Of a DNA stretch of 64,000 bases, positions 43,790 through 51,800 are shown in pieces (the stretch's first letter is position 1; every line of letters begins with the position of its first letter). The position numbers and the translations under genes are program-made. Below the pieces are notes generated by a model. That model made no database searches. It had not been told where the DNA came from and worked only from the letters and a program-made list of their open reading frames with translations. Origin of the DNA: DATJFQ01 sp035495555 (GTDB lineage: Bacteria > Acidobacteriota > Vicinamibacteria > Vicinamibacterales > 2-12-FULL-66-21). Location: positions 124,001 to 188,000 of the forward strand of contig DATJFQ010000042.1 of NCBI GenBank assembly GCA_035495555.1, given 5' to 3'.

Positions 43790-44610
43790 TGCGCATCCCC
43801 CTGTCTGCGGCCGAAGCCGCACGCGTTCATCATACCGACGTGACACAGCGAAAAATCGAAGCGCACCGGATCGCGCGCGTCGATCCGGCGCAGCGATGCG
43901 GTAATCTCCGCCGCCATCTTCCATCCCGGTGACGTATACCGCGTCAGCCGCAGACACCGCCCGAGCCGGATGACGTGCGTATCGAGCGGCACGACGAGCC
44001 GCGCCGGGTCGACCCGCGTCCACACGCCCATGTCGATGGCGTCCCGCCGGACCATCCATCGCAGAAAGAGGTTCAGCCGCTTGCAGGCGCTTCCCGCGGA
44101 GGGCCGCGGAAAGAAGTAGCAGACGCCGGCCCGCTCCGGCACGCGGCCGTACGCCCGCGTCATATCGAGCGCGAGCGCACGGCGCGAAAAACTGTCGAGC
44201 GCCGCCGACAGATCCACACCCGACGGGTCATCGCCTTCGAGGAAGAAGGATTCGAGCGATCCCGATCGCTCGAGCATCTGCCGCAGAATCCAGAGGAGTG
44301 CCACGAGATCGAGCCCGCGCGTCCACCGGTGTACCATCGCGCGCAGCTCAGGGTGCGCCGCCGATGGATCGAACGCGCGAACCGACGCGGCGGGATGGCG
44401 CCCGAGGATCGCGGTCAGCGTCTCGACCGAATTGAGCACGCTCGCCACGCGACCGAACGCGAGCGCGGACGCGCAGAACCCGATGATTTCCACGTCGGCC
44501 GGCTCGGAGTAGCGGCGCACGATCTGCACCGGATCCGTCGCCGAATCCTCGCGGTTGTAGGCGTCGTACAGCCGGTCGAGGCGCGCTGCCAGCGCCGGGG
44601 CACGCGACAC
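43705..44610 (-). CDS. TIGR02757/DUF2400 family protein
   Basis: 301 residues. Visible family features are SEPADVEIIGFCASALAFGRVASVLNS, KRLNLFLRWMVRRDAIDMGVW and LVVPLDTHVIRLGRCLRLT. The layout of the C-terminal half (DTHVIRLG, then four Cys in the last 45 residues including CGFGRRQGDAQCPLKGIC) recalls HhH-GPD DNA glycosylase folds with an iron-sulfur loop, but no function has been shown for the family as far as I know. GTG 44610 is chosen because it lies just after the PRTase stop. It overlaps the next gene by 85 bases, unusually long for this window. Confidence 0.75.
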   Translation of the reverse strand: MSRAPALAARLDRLYDAYNREDSATDPVQIVRRYSEPADVEIIGFCASALAFGRVASVLNSVETLTAILGRHPAASVRAFDPSAAHPELRAMVHRWTRGLDLVALLWILRQMLERSGSLESFFLEGDDPSGVDLSAALDSFSRRALALDMTRAYGRVPERAGVCYFFPRPSAGSACKRLNLFLRWMVRRDAIDMGVWTRVDPARLVVPLDTHVIRLGRCLRLTRYTSPGWKMAAEITASLRRIDARDPVRFDFSLCHVGMMNACGFGRRQGDAQCPLKGICRPRQRASAAAASSRRRSSAS

Positions 44611-44612
44611 GA

Positions 44613-45251
44613 TCAAAAGCTCGTGATCGCGTCGCCCGCTTTGCACATCGGGCAGTCGGATACCGGATAGTTCTCCGGCGCTTTGTAGTCGACGAGCGCG
44701 TAGTTCGGCGCGCCGGCATCCGCGACGGCTTCGAGCCGATCGCAGATTTCAACCGTCGCCAGCACCGTGCCGCCCGCATCGCGCACCAGCCGCGCGCACG
44801 TCTCGAACGTCTTCCCCGTATTCCGCACGTCGTCGGCGAGGAGCACCTGGCGGCCGGCCATCTGCCGCGCGTAGAAGTCGCGAAGGACGAAATCCTGATT
44901 GCCGCGCCGGGTGAACGGCGCGAAGCTGCACGGAGGATGCGTCAGCGCGCGCCGGCCGTCGAGCAGGCCAGCGATGGTATGGGAGAGCAGTGCGCCGCCC
45001 ATCACTGGACCGGCCACGACCTCGGTCTGCTGCAGGAGATCGCCCGGCAGGGTGTCGAGCAGGTCCTGCGCGAGCCGCCAGATCGTCGAGGGATAGCGGA
45101 ACAACTGGTGCGCGTTGAGGTACATCCGGCCATGGAATCCGTTGCCGAAATCGAAGTGCCCGTTGCGCATGAGCACTTCGAATTCCTGCAACTGCGCGAG
45201 CGCCTGGCTCCGCAGTTCGTCGCGTCTGCTCGATCCAATCGCGTCAGTCAT
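44613..45251 (-). CDS. Second orotate-phosphoribosyltransferase-like enzyme
   Basis: 212 residues. PRPP loop VLLADDVRNTGKTF (about residue 137), an upstream GPVMGGALLSHTIAG segment, and the CPMC motif at the C-terminus (SDCPMCKAGDAITSF), which the pyrE product at 35138 also has. The N-terminal half is longer and differs from PyrE (GRMYLNAHQLFRYPSTIWRLA). It follows pyrC by three bases, so a pyrimidine role is likely: a paralogous orotate or uracil PRTase, or a salvage enzyme. The substrate cannot be settled from sequence. Confidence 0.7.
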   Translation of the reverse strand: MTDAIGSSRRDELRSQALAQLQEFEVLMRNGHFDFGNGFHGRMYLNAHQLFRYPSTIWRLAQDLLDTLPGDLLQQTEVVAGPVMGGALLSHTIAGLLDGRRALTHPPCSFAPFTRRGNQDFVLRDFYARQMAGRQVLLADDVRNTGKTFETCARLVRDAGGTVLATVEICDRLEAVADAGAPNYALVDYKAPENYPVSDCPMCKAGDAITSF

Positions 45252-45254
45252 CGC

Positions 45255-46547
45255 TCACAATCCCCGCTGGTATACGACCCGGCCGCCGACGATGGTCACG
45301 GCTGCCACGCCTGTCAGTCTCCAGCCGTCGAACGGCGTGTTCTTCGATTTCGACACGAGTGCGGACGCGCTGATCTCGATCGCCTCGTCCGGCGCGATCA
45401 CCGTGATGTCGGCCGGACGCCCTTCCGCGAGCGAGCCGCCCGGCAGTTTCAGGATCCGCGCCGGGTTGGTCGAGAGCAGTTCGATCGCACGCCGCACGCC
45501 GATGCGGCCGGCGTGCACGAGACGATCGAACACGAGAGGCACGCACGTCTCGAGCCCGACGATGCCAAATGGCGCACGATCGAACTCGACGAGCTTTTCG
45601 TCCGAGTGGTGCGGCGCATGGTCGGTCGCGATCGCGTCGATGGTCCCGTCCGCGATTCCCTCGATCATCGCATCGCGATCGGCGGCTTCGCGCAACGGCG
45701 GGTTCATCTTCACGTTCGTATCGTAGCGAACCGGCGACTCCAGCGCCTCGTCGGTCAGCACGAAATGATGGGGAGCGACTTCGCACGTGACTCTCACGCC
45801 GCGCGCTTTGCCGTCGCGCACCGCCCGCAGCGAGTGGCGGACGCTCATGTGGGCGACGTGGAACCGGCCGCCCGTCAGCTCCGCGAGGGAGACGTCCCGC
45901 TCGACCATGATGGACTCGGCAGCGCCGGGAATGCCCCGCAGCCCGAGGCGCGCTGCATGGAACCCTTCGTGCGCGATCCCGTCGGCCTTGAGCGACGGGT
46001 CTTCGCAGTGGTCGATGATCGGCACGTCGAGCATCGACGAGTACTCGAGCGCACGGCGCATCAGCAGCGCCGGCATCACAGGACGTCCGTCGTCGGTGAA
46101 CGCGACGCAACCGGCTGCCGCCTGCGCGCCGAGTTCCGCGAGTTGCTCGCCGCGCGAGCCGATCGACACGGCGCCAATCGGATACACGCGTGCGAGGTTG
46201 GCGCCGGCGGCGCGCTTCAGGATGAGCTCGGTAATGCCCGGATGATCGTTTACCGGATCCGTATTCGGCATGCACGCGACGGCAGTGAATCCGCCAGCGA
46301 CCGCCGACCGGACGCCGGTGGCGATCGTCTCCTTGTGCTCCTGACCTGGCTCGCGCAGGTGCACGTGCATGTCGATGAGGCCGGGCGCGACGATCCAGCC
46401 GGGTTTCAACGCACGCACGTCGGCACCGTCAGGCGCAATGGATTTCCCGATTCGCGTGACGACGCCGTCCTCGACGAGAACGTCGAACTCGCCATCTCGA
46501 TTCGTGGCCGGATCGACGACCCGCCCTCCCTTCAACAGCAGCTTCAC
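45255..46547 (-). CDS. pyrC: Dihydroorotase (class I)
   Basis: 430 residues; cyclises carbamoyl-aspartate to dihydroorotate. Amidohydrolase metal sites are HVHLREPG (DMHVH), CVAFTDDG, HCEDP, HVAHMS and TDHAPH with the catalytic Asp. This is the longer bacterial/CAD type. GTG 46547 abuts the pyrB stop (TAG immediately before GTG), so the genes are coupled. The order pyrR-pyrB-pyrC is the classical attenuated pyr arrangement. Confidence 0.96.
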   Translation of the reverse strand: MKLLLKGGRVVDPATNRDGEFDVLVEDGVVTRIGKSIAPDGADVRALKPGWIVAPGLIDMHVHLREPGQEHKETIATGVRSAVAGGFTAVACMPNTDPVNDHPGITELILKRAAGANLARVYPIGAVSIGSRGEQLAELGAQAAAGCVAFTDDGRPVMPALLMRRALEYSSMLDVPIIDHCEDPSLKADGIAHEGFHAARLGLRGIPGAAESIMVERDVSLAELTGGRFHVAHMSVRHSLRAVRDGKARGVRVTCEVAPHHFVLTDEALESPVRYDTNVKMNPPLREAADRDAMIEGIADGTIDAIATDHAPHHSDEKLVEFDRAPFGIVGLETCVPLVFDRLVHAGRIGVRRAIELLSTNPARILKLPGGSLAEGRPADITVIAPDEAIEISASALVSKSKNTPFDGWRLTGVAAVTIVGGRVVYQRGL

Positions 46548-47477
46548 CTAGTCGCCCTCCGCCTCGTGGCCCGCGAGCAGGTACAACACCGCCATCCGGA
46601 CGGCGACGCCGTTCGACACCTGCTCGAGGATCACGGAATACGGGCCGTCGGCGACGTCGGAGTCGATTTCCACGCCTCGGTTCATCGGGCCCGGGTGCAT
46701 GATGATCACGTCCTCTTTCGCGCCGCGCAGACGTTCGGGGGTGAGGCCGAACAGCGCGAAGTATTCGCGCGTCGACGGGATGTAGTGCCCGTGCATGCGC
46801 TCGTGCTGGATGCGAAGCATCATGACGACGTCGGCGCGCTCGACCGCTGCGACGATCGACGTGGTGGCCGTCACGCCGAAGCGCGGCAGGTCGCGCGGCA
46901 TCAGCGTCGGCGGGCCGCACGCCCACACGTCAGCGCCCATCTTCCCGAGGAGCTGCACGTTCGACCGCAGCACGCGGCTGTGCAGCAGGTCGCCGACGAT
47001 GGCGACCTTGAGGCCCTGCAGCCGTTTCTTGTGCTCGCGGATCGTGAACGCGTCGAGCAGCGCCTGTGTCGGATGCTCGTGCATGCCATCGCCGGCGTTG
47101 ACGATCGTCGAGCGGCACAGCCTGGCCAGCAGGTGCGGCGCGCCGGACGAACTGTGGCGCATCACGATGATGTCGGGCGCCATCGCTTCCAGGTTGCGAA
47201 CCGTATCGACCAGCGTTTCACCCTTCGTCACGCTCGACATCGCCACCGCGACGCTCAGCGTGTCGGCGCTGAGCCGCTTCTCCGCGACTTCGAACGACGT
47301 GCGCGTGCGCGTGCTCGGTTCGAAGAACAGGTTGACGACCGTGCGGCCGCGCAGCGTCGGGACTTTCTTGATCGGCCGCGCCGCGATTTCCTTCATCGCT
47401 TCCGCGGTGTCGAGGATCTCCTCGATCTCGCCAGGTTCGAGGTCCGCGATGCCGAGCAGATGACGGGCGCGCAGCAT
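46548..47477 (-). CDS. pyrB: Aspartate carbamoyltransferase catalytic subunit
   Basis: 309 residues; joins carbamoyl phosphate and aspartate. The carbamoyl-phosphate loop FFEPSTRTRTSFE (about 50) is intact, as are HPTQALLDAF (about 132) and the C-terminal HPGPMNRGVEI. No regulatory subunit pyrI is nearby, so it is the unregulated or PyrC-associated class. ATG 47477 overlaps the stop of pyrR by one base. Confidence 0.96.
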   Translation of the reverse strand: MLRARHLLGIADLEPGEIEEILDTAEAMKEIAARPIKKVPTLRGRTVVNLFFEPSTRTRTSFEVAEKRLSADTLSVAVAMSSVTKGETLVDTVRNLEAMAPDIIVMRHSSSGAPHLLARLCRSTIVNAGDGMHEHPTQALLDAFTIREHKKRLQGLKVAIVGDLLHSRVLRSNVQLLGKMGADVWACGPPTLMPRDLPRFGVTATTSIVAAVERADVVMMLRIQHERMHGHYIPSTREYFALFGLTPERLRGAKEDVIIMHPGPMNRGVEIDSDVADGPYSVILEQVSNGVAVRMAVLYLLAGHEAEGD

Positions 47478-48019
47478 CAGACCGCCTCCGCGTGGTCGAC
47501 GACCACCTCGTCCACGCCATCGATCTCGATCAGCCGCACCTGGACGCTTTCCGCCGGCGACGTCGGGATGTTCTTGCCGACGTAATCGGCTTTGATCGGC
47601 AGCTCGCGGTGTCCCCGGTCGATCAGGACGATGAGCTGGATGGCGCGCGGGCGGCCGAAATCGATCAGCGCGTCGAGCGCCGCACGAATCGTCCGGCCGG
47701 TGTAGAGAACGTCGTCGACGAGCAGGAGGCGTCGGTCGTCGATCGAGAAGGGAATCTCGGTGCGCCGCAGCACCGGCTGGGGGCCGACCGGCTGACGCAT
47801 CAGGTCGTCGCGATACAGCGTGATGTCGAGGGCGCCGGTCGGGACGTCGTCGCCGTTGATGTGGTGGAGCGCGGCGGCGATGCGGCGCGCGAGCGGAACG
47901 CCGCGGCGCCGGATCCCGACGAGCGCGAGTTCGCCCGTGCCGCGGTTGCGTTCGAGAATTTCGTGGGCAATGCGCGTGAGCGCGCGGGACATGCGGTCGG
48001 CGTCCATCACCTGAGGCAC
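47477..48019 (-). CDS. pyrR: Bifunctional pyr operon RNA-binding regulator / uracil phosphoribosyltransferase
   Basis: 180 residues. PRPP motif LLLVDDVLYTGRTIRAALDAL and the PyrR-specific stretches LALVGIRRRGVPLARRIA and DITLYRDDL. PyrR binds pyr mRNA with UMP to lower pyrimidine gene expression and also has some UPRTase activity. GTG 48019 is chosen because GGAGG lies five bases upstream. A predicted PyrR-binding hairpin is 54 bases before the start codon. It leads pyrB, pyrC and two further genes. Confidence 0.95.
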   Translation of the reverse strand: MPQVMDADRMSRALTRIAHEILERNRGTGELALVGIRRRGVPLARRIAAALHHINGDDVPTGALDITLYRDDLMRQPVGPQPVLRRTEIPFSIDDRRLLLVDDVLYTGRTIRAALDALIDFGRPRAIQLIVLIDRGHRELPIKADYVGKNIPTSPAESVQVRLIEIDGVDEVVVDHAEAV

Positions 48020-48072
48020 GGCGGCCTCCGGACGCGCCCGCCACGGGGCTGCGTAATCATCGTCACCTCTTG

Positions 48073-48090
48073 GCGGCCTCACGGGACCGC
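48073..48090 (-). promoter_or_regulatory. Predicted PyrR-binding RNA hairpin in the pyr leader
   Basis: The leader RNA reads GCGG, UCCCGUGAGG, CCGC: a perfect 4-bp stem closing a loop that fits the PyrR-binding consensus UCCnGnGAGG. It lies between the predicted -10 box (48114-48119) and the pyrR start. No clear competing terminator was found, so repression of translation, as in mycobacteria, seems more likely than attenuation. Confidence 0.6.
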
Positions 48091-48113
48091 GGTTAAAGAG
48101 TGGGGTCTGAGGA

Positions 48114-48119
48114 TGATAC
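48114..48119 (-). promoter_or_regulatory. -10 box of the pyrR-pyrB-pyrC operon
   Basis: TATCAT on the minus strand, about 95 bases before pyrR and just downstream of the nested hairpin. It would start the mRNA near 48106, giving a leader that contains the PyrR hairpin. A convincing -35 box is lacking because that stretch belongs to the repeat. Confidence 0.4.
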
Positions 48120-48120
48120 C

Positions 48121-48241
48121 GAAAAAAGGGGACAACCGCCATTTTTCGCAAAAAAAGGGGACAGCCGACTCGAACGGACACAGTGGAGCAGGAAGCGGCT
48201 GTCCCCTTTTTTTCCGAATAAACGCGGTTGTCCCCTTTTTC
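48121..48241. terminator. Nested GGGGACA inverted repeat, bidirectional terminator or REP-like element
   Basis: Outer arms GAAAAAAGGGGACAACCGC (48121-48139) and GCGGTTGTCCCCTTTTTC (48224-48241) enclose inner arms AAAAAAAGGGGACAGCCG (48150-48167) and CGGCTGTCCCCTTTTTTT (48196-48213). Each hairpin ends in a T tract in both directions, so it can stop transcripts of the phosphatase-like gene before the pyr operon. The paired GGGGACA/TGTCCCC design is also typical of REP units moved by RAYT-type enzymes; none is seen here. Confidence 0.75.
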
Positions 48242-48248
48242 TTGCCCG

Positions 48249-50006
48249 CTACGGCTCTTTGCGGTTATGGGTCGGGATGAAGGTGATCGGGCGCTCGGCG
48301 GTGAAGCGTCTGGTGAAGAGATCCGCGCGCGTGTAGCCGTCCATGTCGCGGCCGATCGGAACGCCCATGAAGTACAGCACGGTCGGCGCGAGGTCGACGA
48401 TCGAGCCGCGCTGCCGCTTCCCGCGCTCGACGTCGGACCCGTACGCGAGCAGGAAGCCGTCCGGCGCGCGATCGTGCGCACCTGACGCGTCCGGCTCACG
48501 GAGCAGCCGGTTGGCCGCACGCGCGATCGGCCCGACGGGCTGCATGCCGAAACCCGACACAACGAGCAGCAGATCGCCGGGCGCGAGCGCGTCGATCGCT
48601 GCGCCGATCTCGGCGTCGATGTATCCGTAGTAGCGGTCCAGGACGCTGCCGTACTTTTCCTGCGCTTCGTCCGGAATGTCGGGCCCGAATGCCTGCGGCT
48701 GGGCGTAGCGCAGGAACAGATGACCGACCGTGTCCAGGCCCTGGTAGCGGATCGCGGAGAACTGCACCGGCTGCTCCCGCAGGGCGCTGCGGAAAGCGCG
48801 CGCATAATACTGATCCCACCGCGCCGAGGTCACGTCGGCGTTCAGCCCTGGCGGAACCGTGACACCGCCGGGCAACGTGGCGGGAACCGCGTCCGCTCCG
48901 GCGAACGCCTCGTGCGCCCGATCCTGCAGCGTGCCGGGATATACGGCCCGGCCGTCCGCTTCCGGCATCGACCCGAGCACTTCGTGAAACCGATCGCTGA
49001 CGATGAACCCGTTCACGGGCTGCGTCGGGAACGTCAGCGGCCATCGCACGATGCCCGTCGAGATGCCGTAGTCGTTGAGCACGCTCCAGAGCGGACGCAC
49101 GCGCCACGCCGCCGACGTCTTGCGCACGTCGCGCACCACTCCGAGCCGGACGAGCGTGTGAGAGAAGCAGTAGTCGGGCAGAAGGTCGATCGCCTTGTCG
49201 TCGCCCAGCGCGAAGTACGACATCGCGGATCGCACGCCGTTCTTGGCGGGATACATGCCGGTCGCGGCAGCCGCCCACACGGGATCCGGCTGCGTCGGTC
49301 GAATCGTGGCGAGGTCCATCGATGCGCCGCCGTCGAGCAGCCGTCCGAAGTTCGGCAACCGTCCTTCGGCCGCGCGCGGCCAGATGTAGTCGAGCGACGC
49401 ACCGTCGAGCAGCACCAGCCTGACGTGCGGCGACGGCTCGACGACGGCGACGGCGGGCAGCGCACTCGACGACGGTTCGCCCGATTGCGGCATCCGTTTG
49501 CCCCGCGCGGCGAGCGGCAGCGCCAGCGATGCCGTCAGCGCGATGCCGAGCAGCGCGGCGCCCACACGGCTGCCGCGGCGGCCAAACGAGTAGTGCGCAA
49601 CCGCGAGGGCGCACAGCACGACCGCCGCAATCGTCGTTGCTGCCGCGCCGACTTCGAATCGATGCGCGACGACGTCCGGCAGCGCCGCGGACAGCCCGCG
49701 CAGATTCAGCCACATCAGCGCCGCGGCCGCGGCCGCGGCCGCAGACGACAACCACGCGAGCAGCCGCACGCTGACCCACGCGGGCGAGAAGATCTCGACC
49801 GTCAGAAACGCCCGCAGGAGCATCAATCCGTAGAACGCGAACGCGAGCGCGACCCCGTAGAGTGCGGCAATCGTGACGTACCAATGCGCCGAGGTTCGCG
49901 ACGCGAGCGCCACCTGCGGATTGAGCTGGAGTACGAGGATGGTGAGATACGCGGCGCCGAGGGCGCCCGCGATGCAGGCATTGGAGAGCATGCGCAGGAA
50001 GCGCAT
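48249..50006 (-). CDS. Membrane protein with an alkaline phosphatase/phosphodiesterase-superfamily domain
   Basis: 585 residues. The N-terminal part has about five membrane helices (to about 190). The rest is a phosphatase-like domain beginning RLVLLDGASLDYIWP, with the segments ATGMYPAKNGVRSAM, VVSGFGMQPVG and DLAPTVLYFMGVPIGRDMDG, as in type I phosphodiesterases and phosphoglycerate mutase-like enzymes. Some metal ligands look altered: SGFGM stands where SDHGM is usual. Activity and substrate are therefore uncertain. ATG 50006 follows a TACACT box by 7 bases; the frame extends 13 codons further but into the divergent promoter. Confidence 0.75.
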   Translation of the reverse strand: MRFLRMLSNACIAGALGAAYLTILVLQLNPQVALASRTSAHWYVTIAALYGVALAFAFYGLMLLRAFLTVEIFSPAWVSVRLLAWLSSAAAAAAAALMWLNLRGLSAALPDVVAHRFEVGAAATTIAAVVLCALAVAHYSFGRRGSRVGAALLGIALTASLALPLAARGKRMPQSGEPSSSALPAVAVVEPSPHVRLVLLDGASLDYIWPRAAEGRLPNFGRLLDGGASMDLATIRPTQPDPVWAAAATGMYPAKNGVRSAMSYFALGDDKAIDLLPDYCFSHTLVRLGVVRDVRKTSAAWRVRPLWSVLNDYGISTGIVRWPLTFPTQPVNGFIVSDRFHEVLGSMPEADGRAVYPGTLQDRAHEAFAGADAVPATLPGGVTVPPGLNADVTSARWDQYYARAFRSALREQPVQFSAIRYQGLDTVGHLFLRYAQPQAFGPDIPDEAQEKYGSVLDRYYGYIDAEIGAAIDALAPGDLLLVVSGFGMQPVGPIARAANRLLREPDASGAHDRAPDGFLLAYGSDVERGKRQRGSIVDLAPTVLYFMGVPIGRDMDGYTRADLFTRRFTAERPITFIPTHNRKEP

Positions 50007-50013
50007 AATCCAG

Positions 50014-50023
50014 AGTGTATACT
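50014..50023. promoter_or_regulatory. Overlapping divergent -10 boxes (phosphatase-like gene / pyrK)
   Basis: The 10 bases AGTGTATACT read TATACT on the plus strand (50018-50023, 8 bases before the pyrK ATG) and TACACT on the minus strand (50014-50019, 7 bases before ATG 50006). Only one polymerase could open this site at a time. Neither gene has a ribosome binding site. Confidence 0.5.
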
Positions 50024-50031
50024 TCGAACGC

Positions 50032-50862
50032 ATGCCGGTGGACACCGACGCCGCGGTGATCGCGAACCGCCGCCTGTCGTCCGACTACAACGTCCTCTCG
50101 TTCGACGCGCCGGATCTCGCGGCTACCGTTCGCCCCGGACAATTCGTCATGGTGAAGACGTCGCGCGGCCTCGATCCGCTACTGCGCCGGCCGTTCTCCG
50201 TCTTCGAGGTGCTCCGCGACGCAGACGGCCGGGCGCTGGGGTTCTCCATCTTCAACAAATCGATCGGCGCGGGCACGCGTCTGCTCTCCGAAATGGAATC
50301 CGGCGCGCGCCTGAACATCCTCGGCCCTCTGGGCCGGCCGTTCGAGCCGGTTGACCCGCCGGCGGACGCGTGGATGATCGCCGGCGGCGTCGGGCTCGCG
50401 CCGTTCGTCACGCTCGCTGAAGCGCTCGTCGCGCGCGGCACCCGGGCGACGCTGTTCTACGGCGCGCGCCGCGGCGAGGAACTCTACTGCGTCGGTCTGT
50501 TCGAAGCGCTTGGCCTCCGCATCGTGCTCGCCACCGAAGATGGGTCGCGTGGAGTTCACGGACGCATCACGGCTCCGCTCGAGGAAGAACTGCGTGCGCG
50601 CCCGCTCGGACAGCCGGTGAAATTGTACGCGTGCGGGCCGACACCAATGATGCACGCCTGCGCCGATCTCGCGCGCGCACACGGCCGCGCGTGCGATGTG
50701 TCGCTCGAACAGGTGATGGGCTGCGGGCTCGGCGGCTGCTACAGCTGCGTCGTGATGGCGCGCACCGGCGAGGGCGCCCCGCCCCACCACACGCGAACGT
50801 GCATCGAAGGCCCCGTGTTCGACGCCTCACGCATCGTCTGGGGATCGCTGGCAGGACACTGA
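50032..50862 (+). CDS. pyrK: Dihydroorotate dehydrogenase electron transfer subunit
   Basis: 276 residues. N-terminal FAD-binding barrel (PLLRRPFSVFEV), NAD-binding part (MIAGGVGLAPFVTLAEAL, LYACGPTPMM), and a C-terminal [2Fe-2S] cluster with CGLGGCYSCVV and a later Cys (TRTCIEGPVF). It passes electrons from dihydroorotate via PyrD to NAD. ATG 50032 follows a TATACT box by 8 bases. The stop overlaps the start of pyrD (ATGG after TGA sharing a base). Confidence 0.95.
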   Translation: MPVDTDAAVIANRRLSSDYNVLSFDAPDLAATVRPGQFVMVKTSRGLDPLLRRPFSVFEVLRDADGRALGFSIFNKSIGAGTRLLSEMESGARLNILGPLGRPFEPVDPPADAWMIAGGVGLAPFVTLAEALVARGTRATLFYGARRGEELYCVGLFEALGLRIVLATEDGSRGVHGRITAPLEEELRARPLGQPVKLYACGPTPMMHACADLARAHGRACDVSLEQVMGCGLGGCYSCVVMARTGEGAPPHHTRTCIEGPVFDASRIVWGSLAGH

Positions 50863-51800
50863 TGGATTTCTCGGTCAGCATCGGGCCGCTGCGGCTCGTC
50901 AATCCGCTCATCGCCGCCAGCGGCTGCTTCGGCTACGGCGTCGAATACGCTGACGTGGTCGACCTCGCGTCGCTTGGCGGCGTCGCGGTCAAAGGCCTCT
51001 TCCTCGCCGAGCGCGAGGGGCATCCGCCTCCGCGCATCGTCGAAACCCCCGCCGGCATGCTGAACGCCATCGGCCTCCAGGGCATCGGCGTCCATCGATT
51101 CATTGCCGAACGGCTTCCCGAACTCCGCGAGCGCCGCGCCACGGTCATCGTCAACATCTGCGGGACGACGCTCGACGAGTACGTCGAGGTGGCGCGGATT
51201 CTCTCTGATGCGGAGGGCGTCGCCGCGCTCGAGTTGAACATCTCCTGCCCGAACATCAAGGAAGGCGGCATCACGTTCGGATGCAGCCTGCCGGGCACAC
51301 ATCAGGTCGTGAGCGCGGTGCGTGAAGTCACGCACCTTCCGGTCATTCCGAAACTCACCCCGAACGTGACCGATGTCGCATCGTTCGCACGCGCGGCCGA
51401 AGACGCCGGCGCCGACGCGATTTCCCTCGTCAATACGTTCCTCGCCATGGCGATCGATGTCGACACCCGCCGCCCGAAGCTCTCGAACATCGTCGGCGGC
51501 CTGAGCGGTCCCGCGATCCGGCCGATTGCCGTCCGGATGGTGTACGAGTGCCGCCGGGCGGTGAAGATCCCGATCATCGGCATGGGCGGCATTGCCGCCG
51601 CGGAAGACGTCCTCGAATTCATGATTGCCGGCGCCAACGCCGTCCAGGTCGGGACGATGAACTTCGTCGATCCCTTTGTCTGGAACAAATTGCTGACGGG
51701 TCTCCATGCTTACATGACCCGGCACGGCATCGAGCGCCTCGCGGATATCGTCGGGACCGTCGACACGAGCGCAAGGGAAAAAGCGTGGATCAGCTCCTAG
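50862..51800 (+). CDS. pyrD: Dihydroorotate dehydrogenase, class 1B catalytic subunit
   Basis: 312 residues; FMN TIM barrel that oxidises dihydroorotate to orotate. The catalytic base is Cys (about residue 129) in ELNISCPNIKEGG, which marks class 1. Phrases SGCFGYGVEY, IPKLTPNVTD and NTFLAMAIDVDTRRP are those of class 1B, consistent with the PyrK gene just upstream. It overlaps both neighbours (one base and 16 bases). Confidence 0.96.
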   Translation: MDFSVSIGPLRLVNPLIAASGCFGYGVEYADVVDLASLGGVAVKGLFLAEREGHPPPRIVETPAGMLNAIGLQGIGVHRFIAERLPELRERRATVIVNICGTTLDEYVEVARILSDAEGVAALELNISCPNIKEGGITFGCSLPGTHQVVSAVREVTHLPVIPKLTPNVTDVASFARAAEDAGADAISLVNTFLAMAIDVDTRRPKLSNIVGGLSGPAIRPIAVRMVYECRRAVKIPIIGMGGIAAAEDVLEFMIAGANAVQVGTMNFVDPFVWNKLLTGLHAYMTRHGIERLADIVGTVDTSAREKAWISS

